From: Diploscapter coronatus
Taxonomy: Eukaryota; Nematoda; Chromadorea; Rhabditida; Rhabditidae
NCBI GenBank assembly: GCA_964036155.1
Contig: OZ038423.1
Location: 66,045,249 to 66,109,248 of the forward strand
Direction of reading: 5' to 3'
Length of the DNA stretch: 64,000 nucleotides
Shown in pieces: positions 36,731 through 48,300 of this stretch. The position numbers and the translations under genes are program-made. The notes beneath the pieces were generated by a model that saw only the letters and a program-made list of their open reading frames with translations, did no database searches and was not told the DNA's origin. The first letter of the stretch is position 1, and every line of letters begins with the position of its first letter.

Positions 36731-39700
36731 TCACTCCATCTTCTGTTCGGGAGGGAAGCCAGGCTGACCTAAAACAATTAAGATAAAAGTGCTACAAATC
36801 AACGTTTCAATCATTTGGTATTTCCACAAGATTATCTGATGTTGAACATCCTTTCAGTCATTTTATTATGTGATGCCGCCGTGCAAAAATTGAGAAATTG
36901 AAAATGTTGACACAGAAATGAGAATAATAAAATTTGCAACATTTACTGAAAAATGTCATACCCTGATGCATGGGAGGAGTGGCAGCATCCGCGGAATCGA
37001 CGGCATTTGTAGGGAGCGAGGCTGCGGGAGACGCAGAAGGCTGCTGCTGAGCGGCTGCTTGGGCGGGAGGAGCTGCCGAGGTGTGAGGGGGATAGCCGCT
37101 GCCGTACTGACTTGGGGGGTAGCCGTGATGAGGAGCTGAAAAATAATTTCATCGTCAGGCTCTGAGAAAATCATTAAACGAATTCGCTGCATTGTATGCC
37201 AAGAAAGAAATCAAGAATAGGACTAGACTGAATATTGAATTTGAAAATTTCAGAGTTGGTAATAACCGGTTGTTACTAATTCCCGTAATTCGATGCGCAA
37301 ATAAATCCCTGTAAGGCTTTTCGCCAGGATATTATTTTCTCCTACACTCAGCGTCCTCCCCTTATCTTTTCACCGTAATACAGTAATCAACGGGACTTAT
37401 TTTCGCCGACATTTAGAATCAGTAAAATTACCAGATAATTCTTGGAAATTTGCAACTCCATTCTGTGCTAATTCAAAAGAAAAAGTCGTTTTTTCTCAAA
37501 CTTAACGAAAAAGCAAAACTCACGCTGCTGATAGTTGGCATAGGCGGCTCTGGGCGGAGGCTGTCCCTGATAGGGCGGCTGTGCAGACTGGTACGGAGGA
37601 CGCTGTTGGCCCTGCGGAGGATAGCCGGCTGGAGGAGGGCCCTGAGAGGCGGGCGGGGGATAGGCAGATCTCTGGGCCGGCTGCTGATAGTACTGACCAC
37701 TAGGGGGAGGGGCTCCCTGGTAGTTGTGGCCTGAAAACGAATCAAATTGATATCCCTATCCCAAATGTTTTGTTGTGGAATTGCAGAGCGCATCGACAGT
37801 TATGCCAATTCTTAAGCATAAGCTGTCTATGAAATTGAAATCATGGCTGTGAAGGTCTGAGATCCTTTCCCAACATATCTAAATAGAGATGCTCGTAGAG
37901 ATAAAATTGATAACACATGCTAGTTTAATTACTAAAAATGACCTACCCTGCTGTGGCGGATATCCCTGATAATTTGCGGGCTGAGGCTGTCCTGCAGCGT
38001 ACGGCTGAGAGGGCGGGTAGCTGGGCTGATAAGCGGACGGAGGTGGGGCTGAGCCAGAAGAGCCGAACGCCGGCTGTTGGGGAGGAGGGCCTGAGGCAGC
38101 GCGATCTGCAGGAGGCGGCGGACCGGAAATGTGGGGTGGCTGCGAGTTGGCCAGCGGAGCGCCCGACGCGTGGTGAGCAGGGCCGCGAGTCGATGGAGGC
38201 TCGGAGCTGTCCATCTTCTCGGTTGTCGTCGCTGAAACATTGATCGAAAATAAAAAAGCGTCTTCTAAAGAATGAATAAAATGCCTCCATGGAAATTTCG
38301 TACAATTTGCAAAAAAAAAAATAGTGTCAATAGGAGACAAAATACACGAACCTTCGAAGTCGAATGAAATGAATTTGAGAGTCATTAACGAAAATAGAAT
38401 AAAAGTCAAATTATAAATAATAATTATAATAATAAGTAATGCAAAACTCACATTCTTGGCTGGGCGGCATAGCGACCTGGACCTGTGGAGTTGGCTGAGG
38501 AGGGCCTGTCAATTCGAAGCCAGGGGGCAGTCCAGCAGGCAGCTGAATTTCAATGCGTTTCCAGAATTTCGCTATCCGATTTTACCTGTCCAGCAGTGAC
38601 CAATCTGTTGTGCGCCTCGTGTTTGGCCCTGTTCTCGAGATACTTCAACTGGTCCATGTGGAAGGCCTGACGCTCCAATATCAGCTGCTGTCTTTGATAT
38701 TCCAACTGAAAATATTCTCATTATAAAAAAGACACTGGGATTAAAAAGCAACATAATTCTGTTGAATCGTTTGGAAAAGGGTGATCTCATTGAGGAGAGT
38801 TGAGTTTCATAAGGAATTCAGAAAATAAGAGCAAGCCGTAGAAGGACAACTTATACAAATACCGAGTGGCATTTGAAACTTTGGCGAATTTCAATGATAT
38901 GATAAAAGTGTTCGAGATAGATGAGCATGAATCACTCAAGAAATGATAAAATATGAAACGCTTGAAACCACAAAGCTATGCATTCGTTTTTCTTCTAAAT
39001 TTTGCATTTACTCACCCCTTCCCTCTCTTTGTCCATGATCTGCTCCAGTTCATCAAAATGTCGCAGTTTCATCTCCAGCTTCTTGAGCTGAGTCTCGACG
39101 AGTTGAGCCACGAGAGATTTGATGCGTCGCTCTTCGATCGTTGCCAGATGCTGAAACAGCATTTTTGATAGCATTCCTTCATAAGTTAAGGATTGAGGAA
39201 AAAATATTCGAGAGAACTTTTCATTTGAACATTGACCAAAAAGCAATAAATTCGTCTATGTTGTTGATATGATATTGGCAAAAGTTACATTTTGCCCAAC
39301 TTTATGATAATAGCATTAAACAAATTAACCCACCTTAGCCTTAACAGCAGCGGCAGAGAGAGCAGCTGCAGCAGCGGTCTGAACTGCTTCACCGATGGCC
39401 TTCTTGGCCCCTTCCTTCTGCGTGTCTGCCTCGCTTCCCTCCTTCTCGTCAGTGTCCATCTTCTCGTCTTCCTGCTCCTTTTCGTCCTTCTTCTCCATTG
39501 CGATGCCGGACTTCTCCAGTCCGTAATTCCCATCGATTGAGCCTGTCTTCTCGTAGTGGGCCTGCACATTCTTCGTGTGCGCCTCCAACATTAGGGGAGG
39601 AACCTCAAAGGCAAATTTATTAGCATCCATATCTTTTGGAAAATGAGAATGGCGTGAATATTTTTGGAATCGGAATGTGCGAAATTTTCAGTCAAAGTTT

Positions 39701-42549
39701 GCAGACTCTTGCATGCTTTGAAATTAAACTAATTCAGAAAACTCTTGTAGACTGCTAGTAAGGGAGAAAAGTTCGAAAGTAGTTCTAAAAAATGCTCACT
39801 TCATCCTTGAGTTTGCCGAACTCTTCAATGGCAGCCTTGGTTGCAGCTGCGGCGATCTTCGGATCGACGACAGAAGCGAGGAAGGCGACAGTCGACATAA
39901 CGGGGTTGCCTGTGTTAGAGAACGGAACCGGCTGGTAAGCGAGGGGGCCTGAAATAGGAGAAGTGAAATTTCCCAAACCTAGTATGTTTCAATAGTTCTG
40001 TGGAATCGAAATTCTCGACCACCTATCACTGCTACATTTTAGGAAGGAGATCAAGAATGAAACCGTTAACTCGACTAGATAATTTAGTGCACGTTAAGAT
40101 TACAAAGTGAATCTCTAAAAAAAAAAAATGTGAAAATTCCTGTTCTCGTCATTCCTCTTTTTGGAATGCCGAAGTTGAATAGTTCTCCAAATCACTCACC
40201 CAGCACTCCAGTGGCGGCATCTCCATCTCCATTTGCCTTTTCGGGATCTTCGGGAGCCAAATAGGGGTCTTGAATGGGCAGCTGCAGGAACTTGAGGATG
40301 CATTCGTCCTGAGTGCGAGAGCCGACGTGGTCTGACACCTACAAGAAGAGAATTTTGATTTCTCAATGGTCTCGAGAGTGAAGCATTGTCTACAACGATA
40401 TTTAGATTATCGTATTTCTGTTTCAAATAGGAAAACAGATGATGAAAATAGTGCGGAAAATATGCTTAGAAGAGTTCGCCTATAATATCGTTTTGCTTTT
40501 TGATTTTCACCAGATTGACAATCATCAAAATATTGAAGAGCTCCTCTTTGTGAAAAGTTTACCAGAAAGAGGTAGGGATATCGATGAGATTCCAAGAAGT
40601 CGCGTAATTTTGTTTGCAGACTGTCATACCTTATTCCAATCATCCTTGAACATCTCGAGAGCCTCTAGCAGAAGCAGCGTTTCCTGGTCAGACCACTCCC
40701 TGCCAGGCACAGCCCCCTTCGTCTTCATCGCAGCCAACTGTCTTGCATACTGGTCTGTCTTCAGTCCCACTTCTGTCAGCGATTTCGCATCCTTCTTCTT
40801 GTCCTTGTCCTCACCATCTCCTGTAGCGGCTGTCGCTTCCTGCAAGAATGCAAACTTCATAAGTGATCAGAAAAGTGAAACAAGAAAAGAAGGTAATTTC
40901 ATATCATTTTGCCGCTTGTTTTAATGTAAAACTCCTTTTAAAAATTGAATGTATGCGCACATGAGCTTCATACGATTTACAATTATTTGTTTCAGGAGTA
41001 ACGAGTTCTCTAGAATGTTCATATTCACAAACCTTGTCTTTCTCAGTGAACGTGGCTGGCAGCGGATTGATGGGCTGCACGCCGGTTGGAGTGTCTGCCA
41101 GAACCATGAAATGGCTGGTTGGGGGAGGGGCCACGGGAGCGGGACGGTATTCCGAGTCCACCTGATAATTGATCAGACCCCATTGCTGCAGGAATTCGTG
41201 CAGACTGAACGAAGAAGCGTCATTTGGGCCAGTTTAAAAATTAGAACTACCACTTCCCATTGTTCCCGAGACGAACCTTGCGCATGTGCATTAAAGTGAT
41301 AGACGCAGAGCGGGGACAAGTTAAGAAAAGAGGGAAAGCGTACTGTTCGTTCGCAAGTCATAGATGCCGAGTGACACATACGAGATTCATCTCGGGGACA
41401 ATGAAGAGTAAATGGAATAAAATCCTCTCTACCGAAGAATGGAGCAGACATCTCCAGCCAGATTCCTTCTGCAGGCCGTGGCCGAGAGATATTCGGATGG
41501 GTTCAGTCGGTAAGTGTCGATCATGAAGTTGCGGTAAGACACGTACACTTCTGGCGTCTTGCTCTTGTTTTTGCCATTGAAGAATTCCGGCAGAGCTCTC
41601 TTCTCGATCTGCAACCATAGACATAAAAATGACGAGATGATCCAACAGATACGACTGTTGCTGAATCCCGATGCAAAGATAATACTACTTTCCCCTATCT
41701 TTACCTCGCCTCTGGTCTTTTTCACCGGAATTCAGAATCAATCATAAATATTGAATACGACAAGGCATCTTTAAAATTAATGACTGAAACCAAGACTCGA
41801 AGATCCAACTGTCTCGATTCAAAACTTTTGAAACTGCACGATATCTTACTTCAATAAATGCTGGGCTTGGACTCAGGTTCAACTTGCAACCCTCGTAAGT
41901 GACTAAAAGACTTGTAAGTTATGTTGTAAATTGCCCAATTTACTATGGAAAATTCACTTACAAGGGTTGTAAATGTTCAACTTACAAGAGTTGTAAGTTG
42001 AACTCGAGTCCAAGCCCCGTTTGTAAAATGAATTGTATTAAAGTCTGAGCGGTTTTAGTCTTCAAATTTACCTGATGAACAGAGTTGTAGTCGAACCAGG
42101 CCGAGTAGGAAGGCACGACGATGTAGTGTGTCTGCTCGATCACATTTTCGTCAGATTCCTGAACCAACCCATTCAATCAATCGCATTTTCAATCCGTACC
42201 TTAGCAGCTCCATTAGTGTGAGTTTCCTCATCGAGATCAGCCAGAGTCTTGGGTCCTTTAGGGGCTGTGAACTCGGGATCTTTCTCCTTGCCTGAAATTG
42301 TTTTTTTTTAAAGAATTTATTAGATTTCTTCAGGTAAAATAAAAGCGTGAAGCATAACTATCTACAAAGGAAAAAATTGAATGAAAAATGCTTGCGATTA
42401 TTATAATTATGCAAACAAGTGAATTTATTTGAGTTGCCTGCGTACCTTTGGGCGGTTCAACCTTGACAGCGGGTGCACTTCTGCTGTCCTCGTCATCCCC
42501 GCCCATCGACGCATCTCCATCGTCGTCCTCCCGCTTCCTCTTCCCGGCT
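36731..42549 (-). CDS. swsn-1: SWI/SNF (BAF) core subunit SWSN-1, SMARCC family
   Basis: About fifteen minus-strand exons. The N-terminal exon (42549-about 42450) is a basic/acidic stretch ([20 protein letters not shown]); the initiator ATG lies in an exon I could not join, so the 5' limit is partial. SWIRM follows: [60 protein letters not shown] and [13 protein letters not shown] (about 42150-41165). The SANT domain is at about 40730-40630 ([19 protein letters not shown]). An acidic region precedes a coiled coil (about 39170-38600: [20 protein letters not shown]). The C-terminus (38220-36731) is rich in Pro, Gln, Tyr and Gly and ends [12 protein letters not shown]. The order SWIRM, SANT, coiled coil, P/Q tail is that of BAF155/170 and C. 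elegans SWSN-1, a chromatin-remodelling scaffold. Intron-borne repeats include a foldback at 41863-42018. Confidence 0.9.
41863..42018. mobile_element. 156-bp foldback element in a swsn-1 intron
   Basis: Long imperfect terminal inverted repeats of about 40 bp: left GGGCTTGGACTCAGGTTCAA, right (complement) GGGCTTGGACTCGAGTTCAA, both continuing through CTTGYAACYCTYGTAAGT. The interior also repeats ACTTACAA-GTTGTAA motifs, so the transcript would fold into one long hairpin. It is most likely a MITE. Flanking duplications were not recognised, so the superfamily is open. Confidence 0.68.
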
Positions 42550-42672
42550 CTGCAATTCCACTCATTTATAAACCATCATGCTACATTCATCCTCTGATTA
42601 CAGCAATTACTATTTGACGGACTCTTTTCCACGCTATTCCATCACTCTAGCTCTAACTACCGAGTCAGCCAT

Positions 42673-43467
42673 TTCAAAAGTTCATTGCGAGTAGTCAAAT
42701 AGTAACGGTCTCTTGCCACTCCTCGCACCCTTTTATACTTATCATCATCATCTTTCCCATGTGATATTTTCCAGAAAAAGAGTGAAAAATGCAATTGTCC
42801 TCGTTTATCGATTAGCTCTTCTCCTAGTCAATACCCTCCAAACTCACCCTTTTTTCATTTTGGTCGAAATGGTTGCAGGCGTATAGAAAACGTTTACCCT
42901 GAAATTCACGATTTGACAAATCTGACAAAAAATAGGCGAAAATTGAAAGAGGCGATAATTCAAAAACGGAGTAGAGGCCAAAACGCAAATGGAGAACATT
43001 GGGCATAGAGTGGGTGAACGCGAAGTGGGAAGGGAAGAGAAAGAGGCGAGGGCTAGAGAATAGAGAAGAAAGGGCAGGGAAGCATAGTGGTCGGACGGAG
43101 AGACAGAGAAGGAGCAGACAGATGCAAGTGGAGGGGTTTGGGGGGGAGGACGCGAATCGACCCACACACCGCAAATTCAAAGGTATTTCAACGATTTCAC
43201 GTTTTCTTCCTTCTTCATAATCACTTTTTTGCAGGATAAAACTTTATTTTCTCGACATGCAAATCACATCCAACTAGATTTTAACCCAGTGACTAGTATA
43301 CATAAGTGAATCGGGAACAGGACGAAGGCATGAATACTGAAATTCTCATAAGGCTAATTGAAAGACAAGCCAATCACAATCATTCTCTATAAACTCTGTA
43401 AAAAGATAAAAAGTTCATCAAAATTCTAAGACTACAAGAATCAAGGATAGAATTATTCTCTTCTGGT
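42673..43467. other. intergenic region 5' of swsn-1
   Basis: Contains a purine-rich block (about 43010-43145) and the 3' UTR of the phosphoacetylglucosamine mutase gene. An ATG at 42672 (MADS on the minus strand) could start swsn-1, but its only nearby donors are out of frame with the first supported exon. Confidence 0.4.
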
Positions 43468-46400
43468 CTACTTGCTGCCTGCATGCTGCTTGACGAGTTG
43501 AACGACTTCATCCCCAATCTGCTTCACGACTTCCATCGAGTCTGCCTCCACATAGACACGCACGATCTGCTCCGTTCCCGAGGGTCTACAAGCCAAATAA
43601 AATACAGAAGTTTTCTTCGCGAGTCTTTGAAATGTGATTTCAGTCATTCTAATTGAAGACAATTTTAAAATCACGAAGAAAATGACAATCAAAAAAGTTT
43701 CGGGCTTTATACGTAAGGTTTAATACGAATTCGAGAGGATAGGCAGCAATTTTTGAGGACTATTTTACTAAAAAAATATTCTCTTTTAACTGACCTGACA
43801 AAGCATCTGGCCTGATGGGCAGCCTGTTTCCCGACGATTTCATCCATTTTGCTCTGCAGCTGCTTCGGTTCGACGAGTCTATCCTCGCGATGCTCCTCCG
43901 TCCTGAATACTTCACGATCCGTCACCTGCAACTGTCTCAATTTCACTTCCTGTCTATCATATGGCTCTGCCATTGAATATTATAAAAGTCACTTCTTGTA
44001 AAGATGTTAGAATTTATAGAAAAATGTATGTATGTCCTTGCTAGTGAAAAATCCTAGGCCTTACAAGAATCCAGAATCTTCAAGATATGCGAAATAGCAT
44101 ATGAAAGATCAAATCAAATATTTTCTTTCTCATATTTTCTAGTGACTTGATAGTTCAAAGTATAAAGTTGTCTTTCTGACTCACAGGCACTTTCCACTGC
44201 ATGTTCGGGAGGTCGATGTAGAGCTGCTGAGCCCAATCCTGTGTAGTCCAGTTGTAGTGCTTGAGAATGGCCTCCACAGCCAACAGGTCGGACATCGCAT
44301 CGCCAACTGTTTCGTTGATCAGAAGCCGGAACAGATGAAGACGGCGGATCGAGGAATTCGACGAAGTCAGCTGGCTTCTGGAAACAGACAAGCAATGATT
44401 TTTATATTCACTTTGAGAACAGGAGTGGGATTTGGAAAATTTTAATTTGTAATTCGTCAAACTCCAAAATCAAAATTTCCTGAAAATCGCTGCAACTGAA
44501 AAAAGATATTCTTCGACCTCGAATCACATCATCCAAATCTTGAATTCCAAAATTCATTTTTTTTTCAAGAACAAAATGACTTACTTCTTGAAGAGTTTGG
44601 TGACATTAGGACTGAAGTAGACGGTTCCATGTCCGTTAGCCTCGAAGTAGATGCCGATGTCGAAGAGCTTGGCCCGTTCGTGCAGATGCTTGATGCCCGT
44701 CTTCACACACGCAACGTTGTGCGAGCCCTAAAAGTTAAATTAAGAAACTATGAAGTGAGTTCTTCTAGTCCGTCTTTTTCTATGAGTGTGCATTGACTTC
44801 TGACAGAATATGTTCCGCTTTCTTGAAAAGCATATTCGCTAAAGTTTGAAATTATGCAGTTTTTCCTGACAATAATACCAATTGAAAATTACACGATAAT
44901 TCCAAAATCTGTTCCCTTGTGTGGATTACTCCCCATCACTTTCTAAATCATTCGGAAATAGACATACCAGGAGTTGTTGGAGGAATTTGGTGGATGCCCC
45001 ATTCGCATAGGCAGTCTGCACGACGCCGATCTCGGGCAACTGGTCGAGTCCACTCTGCTGCAGCTCGTCCACTAGGAACTTCGCCAACAGCGCTGCGATT
45101 TTGTCTCCGTCCAGCAGACGAATCGAACCGTCCTGCGAAACGCTGAAAAATTACGAATGAAAATGATTATAACGCACTGGACGATTCTACTTGTTGTGAT
45201 TCCGAACAATCTAACTGTGAGGGAATGTTTGAAGATCGAAAAAGCTAAATCGGCAATAGAAAATTTCATATTTTGATCGACTGTCATTCAAAATTGCGAG
45301 ATTCCAAACTAGTTTCGCGAAGAAGAGAAATGACAAACTCGAAGTAGATGAGTCTGTCGGCGTCTCCATCGAAGCTGGCACATCTCTGCCCGACTGCATT
45401 TGCCAGGCCGCGCGGAGACGTAGCCTGGATCTTCACGTAGTCTGCACCACACTGCAAACATTCAACATTCTCTTACTGAATTTCTTTTCAAAATCAACAA
45501 TCTCACATTCTCATTGAGCTTGTCTTCTTGTCCGCTGCCGTCATTGACAATCTTGGCGTTCCACACCTCGTCCCCCCTGTTGATCACATCCATCAGCTCG
45601 CGCAGCTTCCACGCACCGACTCCATTCGCACAGTCCACATGAACGAGTGGAGAAAAGGCAGGGTTTGTAGAGTCGGGAATCATCTGAAAATAAATCCGTA
45701 ATTCCGTAGATTGACAGTTGATTCGTTCAAAAATTTACAAAAACATTTGATCAAGATCGTGAGTTCCTATGTGGGAAATTCCCTCGTTTTATTGCTACTT
45801 CTTTGATTTCTGCATGCAAATTTCGAAGATTTTACTCGCATACCCGATAGAGGGACCTGAAAGCGTGTCCGATGCGCTCATAGTAGCCGTCGACTTTTGC
45901 AGGGCCGAACTGTGGGTCGTTCTTGCAGCGAATGATGTAGTGGAGCATGGGAGTGGTGAGCAGACCGAAGTTCCTGGCAGGCACTTTGACGAGCTCTGCC
46001 CCGGCAACGGCTGCAGCTGCCAGGTACGGACTCGAGATGCGTGTATCGTAGCCCACGTACAGACCAATGTTGTCTTTGGTCTGCCAACAAGACATGAATT
46101 ATCCTTCAGCAAATTATGTAATGTGTTGGACAAATTTTTTAAAAATGGAGAGGGTTTATTTAGTGATGTTACTCACTTTTTCTGACAATTATCCACATTG
46201 CAAACTGAGAAATGCACGGTTTTCATTTCGATAGACTCCTTTATTTATTTTCTGTCTACCACTATTTGCTTTGAATCGTGTACGTTCAAGAATCTTGTAT
46301 GGCTTACCATGCTGCGGAGTTCCTGGAACTTGTGGAGTTCCTTCTGGAAGTCTTTATCGCTGAGTGCGACGAGTCTGCCGAGTCTCTCCTCGTCCTCAGG

Positions 46401-46932
46401 AGGAACCATCTCGCCCATCGGTCCGATCACCTTCACTCCGTTGTCAGCCTCCTTATTGTGCGACGCTGTGATCATCACTCCGTAAACGCGGTCCATTTCC
46501 CTGAAAGTATAGCATTGAATTTTAAGAATTCTCTGCATGGTTTTGCTCAAACAAAAAGTTTATTTTGGGTCTTGACCCATGAAATTCTTAATCCCGAAAT
46601 GGATGAAATTTTGAAGGTTCTGAACTATCGTTCAAATTTATAATCGTACTTTTCAAGAGCGCAATTTTGTTGTTTCATACTTTTCTTCGAAGTCCCTAAT
46701 CTACCGTCTTCTTTTCTTCTCACCTAGACTTGAGTGCAGCGAAGACACCCGTCCTGAAGACGACGTAGGTGAGTTGCCGCGCATTGGTGCGGAATCCCGC
46801 AGTACCGTAAGTGATCGAGAAGTCGTCAGCCTTGGGATTCTCCTGCCCTCCATAGTCCAGGTTGGAGGCTTTCGTGAAGCGGTGCAGATAGGGCAAGGAG
46901 TCCTCTTGCAGGTGGGCGGCAGGCACAGCCAT
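43468..46932 (-). CDS. phosphoacetylglucosamine mutase (PGM3/AGM1)
   Basis: Minus-strand gene of about nine exons from ATG 46932 to a stop at 43468. The enzyme interconverts N-acetylglucosamine-6-phosphate and -1-phosphate, the step before UDP-GlcNAc. All diagnostic motifs of the alpha-D-phosphohexomutase family are present in order. The catalytic Ser loop is [20 protein letters not shown] (about 46470). [13 protein letters not shown] is at about 45960. The Mg2+ loop is [15 protein letters not shown] (about 45370). The sugar-binding loop is [17 protein letters not shown] (about 44640). The phosphate loop is [16 protein letters not shown] (about 43580). The N-terminus ([14 protein letters not shown]) is the normal family start. 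The serine, DGDAD and RPSGTE residues are intact, so it should be active. C. elegans has one such gene. It is divergent from sqv-6; both products feed glycan synthesis. Confidence 0.94.
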
Positions 46933-48300
46933 TCAGATGGAGAGTTGATCTGGAAGTTAGGAAGCTAGTCGAAATAAGGAGAACTTTTCATGAAACTCCT
47001 GTCGAAGTGGGAATTTTCCACATGATTAGTACGTTTCTGCAGGGAATTGATAAAGAACTGAATGACCAAAATAGATTGAAACAAGACAGAAGTGGGGTCC
47101 AGAGTCTAAATGCTGACTGATAAGAAATAATTGGAATAGTTATGCTTCCATCCGCTAAGCAAAGAAACTAGAGAAAGAATGAGATTTTGGAGAATTATGT
47201 GGGATTGAGATTTGCCGAGTGAAAATCGCGAAATAAAAAATCAAAGAAAAAACATCCAAAGTGGTAGATCAAGAAAAGCTTTTTTCGTCTGTCAAAAAAA
47301 AAGTCAGCGAGAAACCACGACTCTGGGAATTGATTCGGAACAGGAACAACACACGATTGGATCAGGAAAGATGTGAAATCTGTTGAGAATCCCAAAAATC
47401 ACGGAAAATAAAAGAAAACCGACGGCAAAATTCCAAAGTTTGAAAGTGAAAAAGTTACGCCGGAAACAAGTGGTCATTTCCGATAGACACTCGGCGTTCT
47501 GCATTTATCGTTTCGTTCGCATTTCTTCCTTTTTTCCTATTTTCGGGGGTAATTATCGCAATTTTGGGTAATTATGTTAATCTTCAGATGCTAATTGGCC
47601 AGTAGAGGAGTGAATTGTGTGTTCAGCAGAGCAGAAACCACCTCCCTGCTCAGCGACCATTCATTCCATCTCTTTTCGCCTGTTAACTGCAGGGAAAAAC
47701 CAATTATGGTGAGCGAGATTTTTTCTCAAAAATTCGACTAATTATTTTCCGAAAGATACACCCTAATGTCTCAAAAACAATAAACGTTCTGAAAATTCAC
47801 ATATTCTGCATTTTTCTCCGCGTTTTTCTCCGAGGAAAAGGGCACAAATGTGGCTTTTGAATATTCAAGCAGGTGTTTTCTGGTGCAGTAACTGGGCTCT
47901 TCCTCTTCTCTTTAATTCAGCCATAAATCCCTGTTTATGCATTTCTTTGCACGACAACAGATGTCACAATTGGCATGAATGACATGTGGTTGTAGTGCAA
48001 ATCATAACTTTCTCGAATTGTACCAGGTCTTAGGAAGCTCTCTTTCTCGTCCTAAAGCCTTTTTCTGGATTTCTGCTCTTCATTATGAATATCCACGATA
48101 GTCCACGGCGACTGCTTTTTCCTTCTAACTGTGTAAATAGTGGGATATCGAAAGAAAAAGCAGAACAGGTTTCACATGAACTCTTTCTCTGACCCTACTA
48201 TTTTCATAATTGGAAAAAGTGCAAATGTTTTTGAATGTAGTGAATTAGTGTTATTTGTTTAGAAATCCAAGTCCACTTTTATGATCCATTCATTTTCCAG
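46933..48300. other. divergent intergenic region between the mutase gene and sqv-6
   Basis: Probably a shared bidirectional promoter region with 5' UTR sequence. No coding exon seen. An ATG at 47707 followed by a GTGAGC donor could be a one-codon upstream exon of sqv-6, but the first clear coding exon starts at 48301 behind TTTCCAG. Confidence 0.45.

Noticed and set aside
37879..38451. 190-residue open frame taken as its own gene
   Set aside because: Its Pro/Gln-rich part is an internal exon of swsn-1; the flanking residues are intron.
42660..42672. MADS as the swsn-1 start
   Set aside because: No nearby GT donor gives the phase needed to join the first supported exon at 42549.
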